Shown here: piece by piece, positions 53,591-62,347 of the stretch
Position numbering within the stretch: position 1 is the stretch's first letter
Layout: each line of letters opens with the position of its first letter
Source of the DNA: a virus
DNA: 64,000 nt
IMG/VR virus record: IMGVR_UViG_3300034190_001539
Coordinates: 1 to 64,000 of that record
Reading direction: 5' to 3' (one strand)
Program-made: the position numbers and the translations under genes
Notes under the pieces: generated by a model
Database searches by the model: none
The model's input: only the letters and a program-made list of their open reading frames with translations
Told to the model about the DNA's origin: nothing

Positions 53591-55396
53591 TTAATTTTTC
53601 TTAGTATTAAGGGAAGATACTTCATCTTTATATTCAGTTTCTAAGTCACTAGCCTCTGAAAGCAAAGTTTTTGCATCTTTACCCAAATGTTTGAATAGAT
53701 TTTCATAGTGTTTTGTAGCAACTCCACCATAAGCCTTCTTCTTATCATGAGCCCCTAACGGATCTCTACCCCTCGCACCACTATCCTTACTATATTTATT
53801 AGCTTCTTTAGGTCTCCCAGCGCCTGGTTGTCCACCTTCTTCTGAACCACCATTATTATCCAACTCATGACCTGTTCTACCAGCCGCCATATCCGATGGA
53901 GTACCAGCAGATTCTCCGCTCTTAGCAGGATCGTTTCCTTCCATTTCAATTTGTGAGCGTCTAAATTTATTCTTATAGTCAAATACTATTTGTTCATCAT
54001 TTTCTTTAATCTGTTCTTCTGTAAAATTAAAGATGTTTTTGTAAATCCATTCGGAAGATACTAAACCATCTTGTAGCATAGAAGATGCTAAAGATGTTTT
54101 GTTATTCCATAGCTCTACTTTTTCCTGTTCATATATTGTAGATGGATTTGTTAAACCTAAATCAAAGTTTACAAGCTCTTGGTCTCTAAATCCTTGAGCA
54201 TATAGATGAACTACTGCAATCTTTGTTAATTCACTAACAATGATTCTTTGTATTCTTTCAATTGTTCTAGCAAAGCGAACATCTTCAGCAGCCAATGTAG
54301 CTTTAGAACCTAATCCTTCTTCATATCCTAAGAAAGCCTTTGGAACTCTTAAAGATGCTAACATTTTGTTTTTTAAATATTCAATATCCTCTGTTGCTTC
54401 ATAGGTTAAACCTGGAAGTGCATCAATACTTGTTCCACTATCTCCACCTCTTACAGGTAAAAAGAAATCTTCTGTAAGGTTTTGGATATTATAACGAAGA
54501 TTATAGTCACCTGTTTTCTCATCAATAACAGGAGCTTTTTTCATTTTATTAACTACTTGTTGCATATAATTATCAACTTCTGCTGGTGGAATGTTTCCAA
54601 TATCCAACTTAAATACTCTCTTTTCAGGAGCTCTCATAATCCTATGAATCAACATAGCATCTTCCATAAGAGTTAATTGTTTCCACACCTTTCTACCACC
54701 CTCTAATTGTGACCTACCATAAGGTACATAGTTAGAATCTGATAGAAGTCTAAAGTGAGCTACCTCATAGTTCTCAAATGTTTTTGTATCCTGCTTTTTA
54801 GAACTATGTCTACTACTATCTCCTTGTGGTGTTAGCATAAACTGAACTAAAGATGGATTATCAGGATCGTGTCCTTCCATTCTAGCAACATCGTAAGCAG
54901 ACATAGGTGTTACATTCGTAATACCATACTTTTCAGCTACCTCTAATTGTAAAAAGAAATCACCATACTTATTCATATTACGAATCCAAGGCCATAGATT
55001 AAATTCTATGTTTATAATATCATAAAATAGATTGTGTAGTATATCATATATTTGATCATTATCTGTTTTAATATCCAATACTTTACCATACTCATTTTTC
55101 ATTGTTGATTCATCTGAGTAAATATCTAAAGCTGAAGCAATAATAGGATCAGAATCCATTGACTCATAATCTCTAAATAATCCTAATCGTAATTGTTGTG
55201 CATACAATTGGTCGTTATATCCAATCTGTTGCATATTAGAATACAACTTAGTATATCTATCTACTAAATTTGTTTGAACATTTGATTGTAATTGTCCTGT
55301 ATCAACTATTTTTAATTTTCTTCCACCTATATTTCTAACGATAGTGTTTGTTGAAAACAATCGTTTTAGTCTTGAAAATAAATCTTGTTCTGCCAT
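53591..55396 (-). CDS. 20: Portal vertex protein gp20
   Basis: The T4-type portal pattern is present: YESMDSDPIIASALDIYSDE, FNLWPWIRNMNKYGDFFLQL, an MEDAMLIHRIMRAPEKRVFK crown segment, DFFLPVRGG and LASLRVPKAFLGYEEGLGSK. The C-terminal ~110 residues are Gly/Asp/Lys-rich and probably flexible. At 601 aa it exceeds T4 gp20 (524 aa), mostly in this tail. It forms the dodecameric DNA gate and nucleates prohead assembly. It follows the terminase gene by ten bases. Confidence 0.95.
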   Translation of the reverse strand: MAEQDLFSRLKRLFSTNTIVRNIGGRKLKIVDTGQLQSNVQTNLVDRYTKLYSNMQQIGYNDQLYAQQLRLGLFRDYESMDSDPIIASALDIYSDESTMKNEYGKVLDIKTDNDQIYDILHNLFYDIINIEFNLWPWIRNMNKYGDFFLQLEVAEKYGITNVTPMSAYDVARMEGHDPDNPSLVQFMLTPQGDSSRHSSKKQDTKTFENYEVAHFRLLSDSNYVPYGRSQLEGGRKVWKQLTLMEDAMLIHRIMRAPEKRVFKLDIGNIPPAEVDNYMQQVVNKMKKAPVIDEKTGDYNLRYNIQNLTEDFFLPVRGGDSGTSIDALPGLTYEATEDIEYLKNKMLASLRVPKAFLGYEEGLGSKATLAAEDVRFARTIERIQRIIVSELTKIAVVHLYAQGFRDQELVNFDLGLTNPSTIYEQEKVELWNNKTSLASSMLQDGLVSSEWIYKNIFNFTEEQIKENDEQIVFDYKNKFRRSQIEMEGNDPAKSGESAGTPSDMAAGRTGHELDNNGGSEEGGQPGAGRPKEANKYSKDSGARGRDPLGAHDKKKAYGGVATKHYENLFKHLGKDAKTLLSEASDLETEYKDEVSSLNTKKN

Positions 55397-55406
55397 AATT
55401 TGCCTC

Positions 55407-56984
55407 TTAGTTAATTAACCAATCTAACGATTCTTTTTCTCCATTGGGTCCTACTTCCATTTCCCAAGAATTATTTTGATTGGTTGGTGTTTGTGGCAAC
55501 ATCTGTGATGCTACTCCACTTAAAGTTCTCTTAGTTAATTCTATTCCCTCATTTTTGAGTCTTAATGCAGTATCTCTTACCCAAAGTGTAAGAGCAAAAC
55601 TCATCACTAAATCATCGTTGTATCCTGTCATCGCTTCAGCTTTATTATTGTTATATATAAATACAAACAATTCATCAATTAATCTATTTGAGCGAGCAAT
55701 AACTGACTTTTCTCTGAAGTATTCTTCTAATTTAGCAATAACTAATGGTCGTGTTTTGGATGTCATACTAAATCCAGCTACCATATTTCTATCTGCAATT
55801 CTATACTTATTAGTCATTTGATGTTCTGTATCTACATACTTTAAATCTTTACTTGTGTAAAATAAATTTTCATAACCCCTATCAATACATTGTTGTAGTG
55901 TAGCCCAACCTATATTGTTGTTCTCTACTACCAACAAAGCATTATTATATTCTGTTGCTGTATTTACACATAAGTTTCCAAAATCTTTTGTTGATATTTT
56001 ACCTTTATATTCTGCTACTTGTTCCATAGTTTCTATATCCATAACGTGAAATGCAGAATAATCAGAACCATCTCCTCTGCTGACATCAGCACTTAGTACA
56101 TAATCTTTAGTATAGTTTGCTGGTTGCCATACCCAAAGGTTACTATCTATCCCTCTCTTCTCTAATGGGTCTGTAACGTGTGTTTGTTTATACTCTTCTA
56201 AGATTACACCATCTATGACAGTCTGTCCTGAAGTTAAGAAGTCACAATCACATTCTTGAGCAGCTAAAGAAGGACCCAATAGTCTATCTTGCTCTTTTCT
56301 CCATTCATCATTTCTTTCAGGATGTAAGTTCCAATGTAGTTTGATAAAGTTCCAATCGTTACTACCATCTTCTGCACCAACCCAAGTCTTATGAAACCAA
56401 TTACCTATACCATTTGGTGTAGATAGTGCAATACATTGTCCACCAGTAGATAGTGTCTGTGAAGCAGCAGCCCATATCGGTTCAATCTTATCAATGAAAG
56501 CAGCCTCATCTAATATCAAAAGAGACAAAGCCTCAGAACGACCACTATCCTCGCCGCTAGAAACAGCTTTTATCTGTGAACCATTATTATATCGTAATGA
56601 TAGTTTATTATCTTCTGTACATTTCTGTTTTAACCAACTTGGCAAATTAGCGTGCATTACCCTAACCTTTGTAACTAAGTTTTTAGCAGTATCTTGTTTG
56701 GTTGCAATCACTAATATATTTTTGTCTTGATGAAATGTCATCATCCAAAGGGAGTATCCGGCTGACAACGTAGACAAACCTAACTGACGAGCTTTTAGAA
56801 TTACATTGAACCTATGTTCTTCAAATGTTTTAAGAGATTCTTCTTGAAACGGCCAAAGATGAAATGGAACTTTACCTTTAATTGGGTGCTGAACAACACA
56901 ATACTTTTTTAAAAAGTATATAGGATCTTTAGCGCATTTCTTATATTCGCTTTTTATTACCTCTTTTAGTTGTCCTGGTTTCAT
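55407..56984 (-). CDS. 17: Large terminase subunit gp17
   Basis: With the ATG at 56984 (MKPGQLKEVIKSEY; AGGA eight bases upstream) the protein has 525 residues. An earlier in-frame TTG at 57020 would overlap the upstream gene and is not used. Motifs: an adenine/Q-type HLWPFQEESL, Walker A-like KARQLGLST (64-72), Walker B LLILDEAAF (155-163), a coupling STPNGIGNWFHK segment, and nuclease acidic residues in LSADVSRGDGSDYSAF (Asp300), LVVENNNIG (Glu354) and GYNDDLVMS. It is the packaging ATPase/nuclease. It lies just upstream of portal. Its start overlaps the TAA of the preceding small gene (TAATG). Confidence 0.96.
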   Translation of the reverse strand: MKPGQLKEVIKSEYKKCAKDPIYFLKKYCVVQHPIKGKVPFHLWPFQEESLKTFEEHRFNVILKARQLGLSTLSAGYSLWMMTFHQDKNILVIATKQDTAKNLVTKVRVMHANLPSWLKQKCTEDNKLSLRYNNGSQIKAVSSGEDSGRSEALSLLILDEAAFIDKIEPIWAAASQTLSTGGQCIALSTPNGIGNWFHKTWVGAEDGSNDWNFIKLHWNLHPERNDEWRKEQDRLLGPSLAAQECDCDFLTSGQTVIDGVILEEYKQTHVTDPLEKRGIDSNLWVWQPANYTKDYVLSADVSRGDGSDYSAFHVMDIETMEQVAEYKGKISTKDFGNLCVNTATEYNNALLVVENNNIGWATLQQCIDRGYENLFYTSKDLKYVDTEHQMTNKYRIADRNMVAGFSMTSKTRPLVIAKLEEYFREKSVIARSNRLIDELFVFIYNNNKAEAMTGYNDDLVMSFALTLWVRDTALRLKNEGIELTKRTLSGVASQMLPQTPTNQNNSWEMEVGPNGEKESLDWLIN

Positions 56985-57370
56985 TATATTTTTCCTAAGA
57001 TAAATCCTATTCCTAACCAAAGATATTGATTCTCATACCATTTTGGTTTAATTACTTCTACTAATTCTTCATTAGTTTTATCACGAATTTTTAATAAATC
57101 AATTTGTTTTCTCTGAGCAAGCATTAATAAAGAATCTAATTTTATTTGTTCTTCTAATTGATTAATTACATCGTCACAATCAACAATCGATTCTTTGTAG
57201 CCTTCTATCAATGAATCTGCTTTAGCTAATTTGCCTTCCCATTGTGCATCACGAGCTTTCAACATTTCTAATGCTTGTTCTTTTGTAAAAGAAGTTATTT
57301 CTTTTCCATCTTTTTGAATTGATTGTCCAAGTAAAGGAACTATTAATAATAGTGATAAAAAATATTTCAT
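56984..57370 (-). CDS. Exported coiled-coil protein with C-terminal membrane anchor, spanin-like candidate (128 aa)
   Basis: The ATG at 57370 gives MKYFLSLLLIVPLLGQSIQK, a clean signal-peptide start. An ATG 24 bases upstream is less likely because it precedes the signal and overlaps the previous gene. A long coiled coil (about 25-105) follows, and the end YLWLGIGFILGKI is a short hydrophobic anchor. There is no lipobox Cys, so it is not a classical o-spanin. With the neighbouring membrane coiled-coil gene it could form a lysis or envelope unit. Low-confidence function. Confidence 0.55.
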   Translation of the reverse strand: MKYFLSLLLIVPLLGQSIQKDGKEITSFTKEQALEMLKARDAQWEGKLAKADSLIEGYKESIVDCDDVINQLEEQIKLDSLLMLAQRKQIDLLKIRDKTNEELVEVIKPKWYENQYLWLGIGFILGKI

Positions 57371-57371
57371 A

Positions 57372-57665
57372 CTAACCGTGTTTTTTAAGAACATAAATTA
57401 CAGCACTACTTGCAGCTGTTATTTTACTTAATGATAAATCATATACTACACCTGCAGTTAGATTTGCAGCTGGAATTGTTCCACCATCTGATAAATGAAA
57501 TACAGCGCTTCCATGTGTTTTTACTATTACAGCACTTGCGCCATAATTTGATCCTGTATAAGCAGTCATTCCGTCTGATACTACTGATGCAGAAATATAT
57601 GTTCCTGGATGTCCTTTTTTTTGAAAATCAGAATATTCTGATGGTGAGTCGTGCATATTTGACAT
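57372..57665 (-). CDS. Small Ala/Ser/Gly-rich virion protein candidate (97 aa)
   Basis: A compact beta-like sequence (GTYISASVVSDGMTAYTGSN, ASAVIVKTHGSAVFHLSDGG, AAS-SAVIYVLKK end) without membrane segments. Such small proteins occur as head decoration or spike components in marine phages. It lies between two coiled-coil membrane-type genes. Function unknown. Confidence 0.5.
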   Translation of the reverse strand: MSNMHDSPSEYSDFQKKGHPGTYISASVVSDGMTAYTGSNYGASAVIVKTHGSAVFHLSDGGTIPAANLTAGVVYDLSLSKITAASSAVIYVLKKHG

Positions 57666-57676
57666 TTTGTTTCTCC

Positions 57677-57985
57677 CTATTTCTTAGCAAAGTTTCTTAA
57701 AAAATCTTCAGCTGATTCGACTTCATCATTGTCATAAGCTTCCTGCATTTTTTGAGTTTTCTTTTTGCTATTAGTTAATTTACGTTTAAGGTTTCCTATC
57801 TCTTTTTTGGAAGATTTTTTGTTTTCCTCCATTACCTTTATTTCTTTTTCAACTTTTTTCTCTTCTTTTTTGTTTACTTTTATAACTTCTTTTAACTTTT
57901 CTACTTCTTTACTTTTAACTGATTTAGCAGCAAAGAGTGCGCCAACTACGCCAAAAAATCCGAGTATTAATTTCCAAATTTTCAT
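57677..57985 (-). CDS. N-terminally anchored coiled-coil protein, i-spanin-like candidate (102 aa)
   Basis: Residues ~3-20 (IWKLILGFFGVVGALFAAK) form a single hydrophobic helix. Then comes a 65-residue Lys/Glu coiled coil and a short end AEDFLRNFAKK. This is the topology of inner-membrane spanins (Rz type), but also of other small phage membrane proteins. It has a four-gene context of small proteins upstream of terminase. Stop and start are shared by one base with the zinc-finger gene. Confidence 0.5.
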   Translation of the reverse strand: MKIWKLILGFFGVVGALFAAKSVKSKEVEKLKEVIKVNKKEEKKVEKEIKVMEENKKSSKKEIGNLKRKLTNSKKKTQKMQEAYDNDEVESAEDFLRNFAKK

Positions 57986-58512
57986 TATTGTTTCTCCAGT
58001 TCGTTTAAAGCCTTTGTGTATTCTTCTAAGGCTTCGTCAGCCATAGTGTTTATTTGTGTCATATCAATATTCCATTTTTCTTTTTCCAATTCAGGATGAT
58101 TAACACCAACTTGATTATAAAATTCAGGAGCTTTTTGATTTCTAAACTCATTTATTTTTTCTATAGAATCTTTTAGAAATGATATTTTATTCTTCCTAAT
58201 TTTTTCTTCAGCCCATTCATCATATTTGCCAGCTATTCTCATTTTGTTTTCTATTTTTACTTGACAATCAAAACAATGTCCAAATAGTCTCCACATTTTA
58301 TCATCTAAATTTTGTTTCATAACAGAATCACAGTTAGGACAAAACCAAGGCATTCTAACACCCTGCATTAGTTCTGTCATTTTAGGAATAACATCGCCCT
58401 TTTCTTTCTCCTTACCTTTGTAACCAACCATTACTCTTTTATCAGGAGTTCTACCTTTCAGTAAATCACCTAATGCTTTATTCTGTCTTTCTGCTTCTTT
58501 GCTGTATCCCAT
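57985..58512 (-). CDS. Zinc-ribbon protein of the terminase region, unknown (175 aa)
   Basis: A single CxxC...CxxC finger (WFCPNCDSVMKQNLDDKMWR, HCFDCQVKIE) is followed by long helices (EWAEEKIRKNKISFLKDSIE and the C-terminal third). The finger resembles zinc ribbons of nucleic-acid-binding proteins. It lies two genes from terminase and could help DNA recognition, but no small-terminase signature is visible. Confidence 0.6.
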   Translation of the reverse strand: MGYSKEAERQNKALGDLLKGRTPDKRVMVGYKGKEKEKGDVIPKMTELMQGVRMPWFCPNCDSVMKQNLDDKMWRLFGHCFDCQVKIENKMRIAGKYDEWAEEKIRKNKISFLKDSIEKINEFRNQKAPEFYNQVGVNHPELEKEKWNIDMTQINTMADEALEEYTKALNELEKQ

Positions 58513-58514
58513 AA

Positions 58515-61500
58515 TTACCTCGTAAACTTTAACATACCTAGTATTTGATTAACAGGTGCAAATGCTCCTGTATATTTGAAAACCTTTCCTTTAAACACAA
58601 AAGTAATACCCTCACTCGGTATAATCTTTTTAAAGCCACCCAAAGCATTTAATCTATCTAATTGAGTTTTTAACATTTCTAATTTAGAAGGATCTTTAGC
58701 TTTTTTTACCTGAGCTATTACTTTTATCAAATCTTTTTTTATTTTTTGTACAGCCTTATCAGGATTAGCTGCTATAAAATCTTTCATATTACTTAGTACC
58801 TCAGCACCTAATTCAAAGAAAAGAACTTCCCAATCTCTTATGTGCTTTTTCTGTAGCTTGGCATGATCGTTTTTATCAGTAGACAATACCCAATCTAAAA
58901 ACTTAGGATAATCCTTTAAGTCTTTTTTAATCTGTGGAATCTTATATGATTTATCAAAGAAAGCCCACCTCTTCAAAAGACCAGCCATAACATTATTTGT
59001 TACATTAGGATTGTCTGTTTGTTTTCCACCATTAAATATATACTCATACCAATATGCCTGATGATAATCTGATAATGTGTCTGTATCTTTTAAATCAAAT
59101 TCTTTTTTTAATTTGTTTAACTTACCTAAAAAGTAACTTTGTCTGGCAGAAAAGTCTTTTACCTTTGGTAGATTAGCAACAAATGGTTGTGTAATCTTAA
59201 ATGCTTTTTGTACATTTTGATTAACTTGCTTTATCATACCAGCCAAAACTCTTGCACTTCCTCTATCTTCCCCTTGCGGAGAACCTGCGGAATCATATTC
59301 TATTGTTCCGTGAAACTGTAATAATGCTTTATCATATGGTATAACATTTACTGTCTTTGGATATATGACTTCTAAAGACATAAACTTTTTACCTTCATCA
59401 AATATTTTATCCTTTTGCGCTTTACTTAATTTACTAACCGCTATCTGTAAATCTCTTATAGCATAAACAAAGGCTTTTTCAATATCACCTCTACCCGCAA
59501 ACATATTTTTAATACCATTAATATCTAATGCGTTAGCACCAAAATTTTTAATATGTCCTTTGTTACGAGCTGCGATAAGTTTATTATTTTTCCAACTTAC
59601 CATTATATTCTGTCCATCTGTTTTTTCAGTAACAGCGCCTTCACTACTAAGATTACCTTGTAATGTATTAATAATTAGTGTTTTAAAATCTGAAAATGTA
59701 AGATTTTTATCGTCAAATGGATGACTTAAATGACCATAAGCTCCGCCCATAAGCAGTAACTCCTTTTCTTTGTTTCTTTGTCTTAGTTTATTTTTACTAT
59801 TTATTTGTTCTTTTAAATCTATTTCATCACCCTCATATGAATCACCATCAGCACCAGCTGCAAATAGAGTACCAATAATATTATCAATTGCTGCTGTACT
59901 TCCCATCCAATTTACTACTTCCCAACCTAATGGTTTTACTACCTGTTCCATCCAATTTTTGTACTTAGTAACTGCCATAGTAGAACCATTTGCTTGTCCA
60001 TGATCTAAATAAGTTAGTGGTACAGATCTATATTGATCTGTTATTGAATTTTTTGCATCGGAACTCAAAACATAATCTAAAACTTTCCAACCGGCATCTT
60101 TGTAAATTGAATCCAACCATTCTTTAGAAGTCTTTTTGTATGTTTCATAATCTGTATAAAATGTGGAAGGACCATCATCTAAGTTTCCAGCAGGTGTGGA
60201 TGATGATTCTAATAAAAATTCTTCAATTAATTCATCCGTCAATATGTATGATTCAAATAACTTTTTGAAATTATTCGTCATCATAGTATACACAGCTTTA
60301 TCATAATATCCAAATGATTTTTTAAATAGTTTTTCTCTGGCGCCATCATCAATTTTAGGATCACCTAATAACTTTCTCATCTGTGTTCCACTTATATTAC
60401 CTGATTTTGGTGCTTGAACAAAATATCCGTGTTCTTCAAAACCCTTTATATCATTCTTATTTTTTTTATAATCTTGATAGTATGATTTACTACCATCTTT
60501 CTTTTTACCACCTTTTAAACGACCAGCATCTTTTTCACCAAAAGCAAAAACAACTGCTGTATTATTACTATTAAATTTTTTCAATAAATTATTTGGAACA
60601 TATGGCGACTTTTCTTTAATGATACGATTTTTTGGAATACCCATTTTAATCATATGTGAAGCTTTTTCTTTAAAGTTCATCGGATGCCGTGGTGGTTGTT
60701 TTATATCAGAAGTTGTTATATAAACATCATCAAAGTTTGATTTCATCCACTTATATGTAGCTAAATGTCCACTATGAAATGGTTGAAATCTTCCACCAAA
60801 TACACCGATTAGTTTTTTATCTTTGTTTTCGTTCAAATTAGATGCACTATCCCCATTATCAACTATAGAATATACAACATTTTCCATATACAAGTCAAGA
60901 CTTTCTTTTATATTTTTTGCTTTTTTATAACCACTACCATATGGAACTGAAGTATTACCTTTCTTCTTCATTTTCTTAACCATCTTACGGCTTGGTGATG
61001 GTAATGTTCCTGCTGGTGCTCCAAATTCTTCATTCTTCTTTTTGGTTTTCTTTTTCATCTTATTTATGTAAGCTCTATAGACAGCTGCTTCCGAACTCTT
61101 GCCCATCTCTTTAGCTCTCTGTTCCATAGCTACAGCAGCTTGTATCTTATGTGCGTGTTTTTTACCACTTCCACTTATCTTACTAACTGATGCTTTAGCA
61201 TCTTTGACTGTAGCAAACTTTAATCCTTTAATTGTTCCTTTTGGATTCTCATCCGTATATAAATCTGAATGAGACTTTGAACCACGATGTTGTCCTTTCT
61301 TACGAGGAACTCTTGGTTCTTCAGATACATTTTTTAAATAATCTTTATCTTTGGCCATTCTAAATTTTACAACTGGCTTTCCATTTATTGTTGGCATTCC
61401 GTGTTTGTCTTTTCCGATATTTTTAACAAATACCTTTTTGTTTTTAAATCTACCCACTTTAATTGTATCACCAACATTTACATCTATCTTTATAGCCTCA

Positions 61501-62303
61501 AAGAAACGAGATTGGCCTGGATCTTTAAATACTTTTTGAAATTTCTTTTCTTTTCTTAACCAAGCTTTTGCTATTTTACTTTTTGGTTTTAATTTCATAA
61601 ATTTATTTATACCCTTATCAACTAACATCTTAAATTTACTTTGTGCTTGTTTAGGGCTAAGAAATTTATTATTACCAACTACCATAAAATTACTCATACC
61701 AAACAAACCTTGAAAAAATGCTAAATTGTTTTGAACATCTTGCCAACTTTGACGAACAATCTTTTCAGGAACAACCCTTGCCCTTTCTTCATTTCTCTGT
61801 AAAGCAACTTCTAAAGAGGTATTGACAAAAACCATAAAACAATCGTAACCCAATGCTTCTAATTTCTGTTTCTTTTCTTTTACAGAACCATATTTGTGTC
61901 CAGTTCCATCTATGATTACACCCAATCTACCATTGGTATATAATCTCAATCTTTCTTTACTTAAAGATTTAGCAAATTTTCTTAAACCGCTTGTATCATA
62001 ATCTACAGGATCGCCATTTCTATCTACACCTGTCAAATCAGCAAACAATTCATCTGGCATAATGTCTAAGTCTGTAGTACCATAATATTTTTTTAATAAC
62101 ATTTCCAATTCAGAATCTTGATTTACCATCTTCAAACCTGTTTTAGAAACATTTATCTTTTCAGGTATACCGAATAATTGAGAAGCTACATATGATTTAC
62201 CACTTCCAGGCCCTCCAGCTAAAAAGATAGCTTTAAATATGCCAGGATCCCTAGCTCCTTCGTTTAGAAATGGTTTTGTTAAAAATTCTGTAAGTTTATC
62301 CAT
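58515..62303 (-). CDS. Kinase / NMNAT-type nucleotidyltransferase / ligase-like multidomain protein (1262 aa)
   Basis: Residues 16-~250 form a P-loop kinase (Walker A GGPGSGKS 30-37; VIIDGTGH near 129). Residues ~270-325 look like a small KOW/SH3-type module (VNVGDTIKVGRFKNKK, MPTINGKPVVKF). ~330-420 is a Lys-rich module (SGKKHAHKIQAAVAMEQRAK). ~497-680 is a nucleotidyltransferase with GRFQPFHSGH (504-513) and ISGTQMR (637-643), as in NadM/cytidylyltransferases. ~848-1262 is a nucleotidyl-ligase-like domain: TEKTDGQNI with Lys894, FMSLEVIYP and EGITFVFKGKVFKYTG. The N terminus KPFLNE15|G and sites IKE467|S, LNE492|N and LLE699|S lie at or between domains and fit gp21 cleavage. An end-repair or NAD-related role is inferred. 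Confidence 0.8.
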   Translation of the reverse strand: MDKLTEFLTKPFLNEGARDPGIFKAIFLAGGPGSGKSYVASQLFGIPEKINVSKTGLKMVNQDSELEMLLKKYYGTTDLDIMPDELFADLTGVDRNGDPVDYDTSGLRKFAKSLSKERLRLYTNGRLGVIIDGTGHKYGSVKEKKQKLEALGYDCFMVFVNTSLEVALQRNEERARVVPEKIVRQSWQDVQNNLAFFQGLFGMSNFMVVGNNKFLSPKQAQSKFKMLVDKGINKFMKLKPKSKIAKAWLRKEKKFQKVFKDPGQSRFFEAIKIDVNVGDTIKVGRFKNKKVFVKNIGKDKHGMPTINGKPVVKFRMAKDKDYLKNVSEEPRVPRKKGQHRGSKSHSDLYTDENPKGTIKGLKFATVKDAKASVSKISGSGKKHAHKIQAAVAMEQRAKEMGKSSEAAVYRAYINKMKKKTKKKNEEFGAPAGTLPSPSRKMVKKMKKKGNTSVPYGSGYKKAKNIKESLDLYMENVVYSIVDNGDSASNLNENKDKKLIGVFGGRFQPFHSGHLATYKWMKSNFDDVYITTSDIKQPPRHPMNFKEKASHMIKMGIPKNRIIKEKSPYVPNNLLKKFNSNNTAVVFAFGEKDAGRLKGGKKKDGSKSYYQDYKKNKNDIKGFEEHGYFVQAPKSGNISGTQMRKLLGDPKIDDGAREKLFKKSFGYYDKAVYTMMTNNFKKLFESYILTDELIEEFLLESSSTPAGNLDDGPSTFYTDYETYKKTSKEWLDSIYKDAGWKVLDYVLSSDAKNSITDQYRSVPLTYLDHGQANGSTMAVTKYKNWMEQVVKPLGWEVVNWMGSTAAIDNIIGTLFAAGADGDSYEGDEIDLKEQINSKNKLRQRNKEKELLLMGGAYGHLSHPFDDKNLTFSDFKTLIINTLQGNLSSEGAVTEKTDGQNIMVSWKNNKLIAARNKGHIKNFGANALDINGIKNMFAGRGDIEKAFVYAIRDLQIAVSKLSKAQKDKIFDEGKKFMSLEVIYPKTVNVIPYDKALLQFHGTIEYDSAGSPQGEDRGSARVLAGMIKQVNQNVQKAFKITQPFVANLPKVKDFSARQSYFLGKLNKLKKEFDLKDTDTLSDYHQAYWYEYIFNGGKQTDNPNVTNNVMAGLLKRWAFFDKSYKIPQIKKDLKDYPKFLDWVLSTDKNDHAKLQKKHIRDWEVLFFELGAEVLSNMKDFIAANPDKAVQKIKKDLIKVIAQVKKAKDPSKLEMLKTQLDRLNALGGFKKIIPSEGITFVFKGKVFKYTGAFAPVNQILGMLKFTR

Positions 62304-62322
62304 AATTTCCTATGTTCTTATT

Positions 62323-62338
62323 CATATATAAATATAAA
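62323..62338 (-). promoter_or_regulatory. AT-rich TATTTAT element upstream of the kinase/ligase gene
   Basis: Sense CTTTATATTTATATAT lies 20-35 bases before the ATG at 62303, just after the fibre stop. Confidence 0.45.
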
Positions 62339-62347
62339 GTTTGTGAA

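Noticed and set aside
56984-57020. TTG start for terminase at 57020
   Set aside because: The ATG at 56984 has a ribosome site and avoids overlapping the upstream coding region.
57370-57394. ATG at 57394 for the signal-peptide protein
   Set aside because: It would put residues before a clean signal peptide and overlap the previous gene.
57985-58512. Small terminase subunit (gp16) for the zinc-ribbon gene
   Set aside because: No gp16-type central coiled coil or HTH is visible; only the position would support it.
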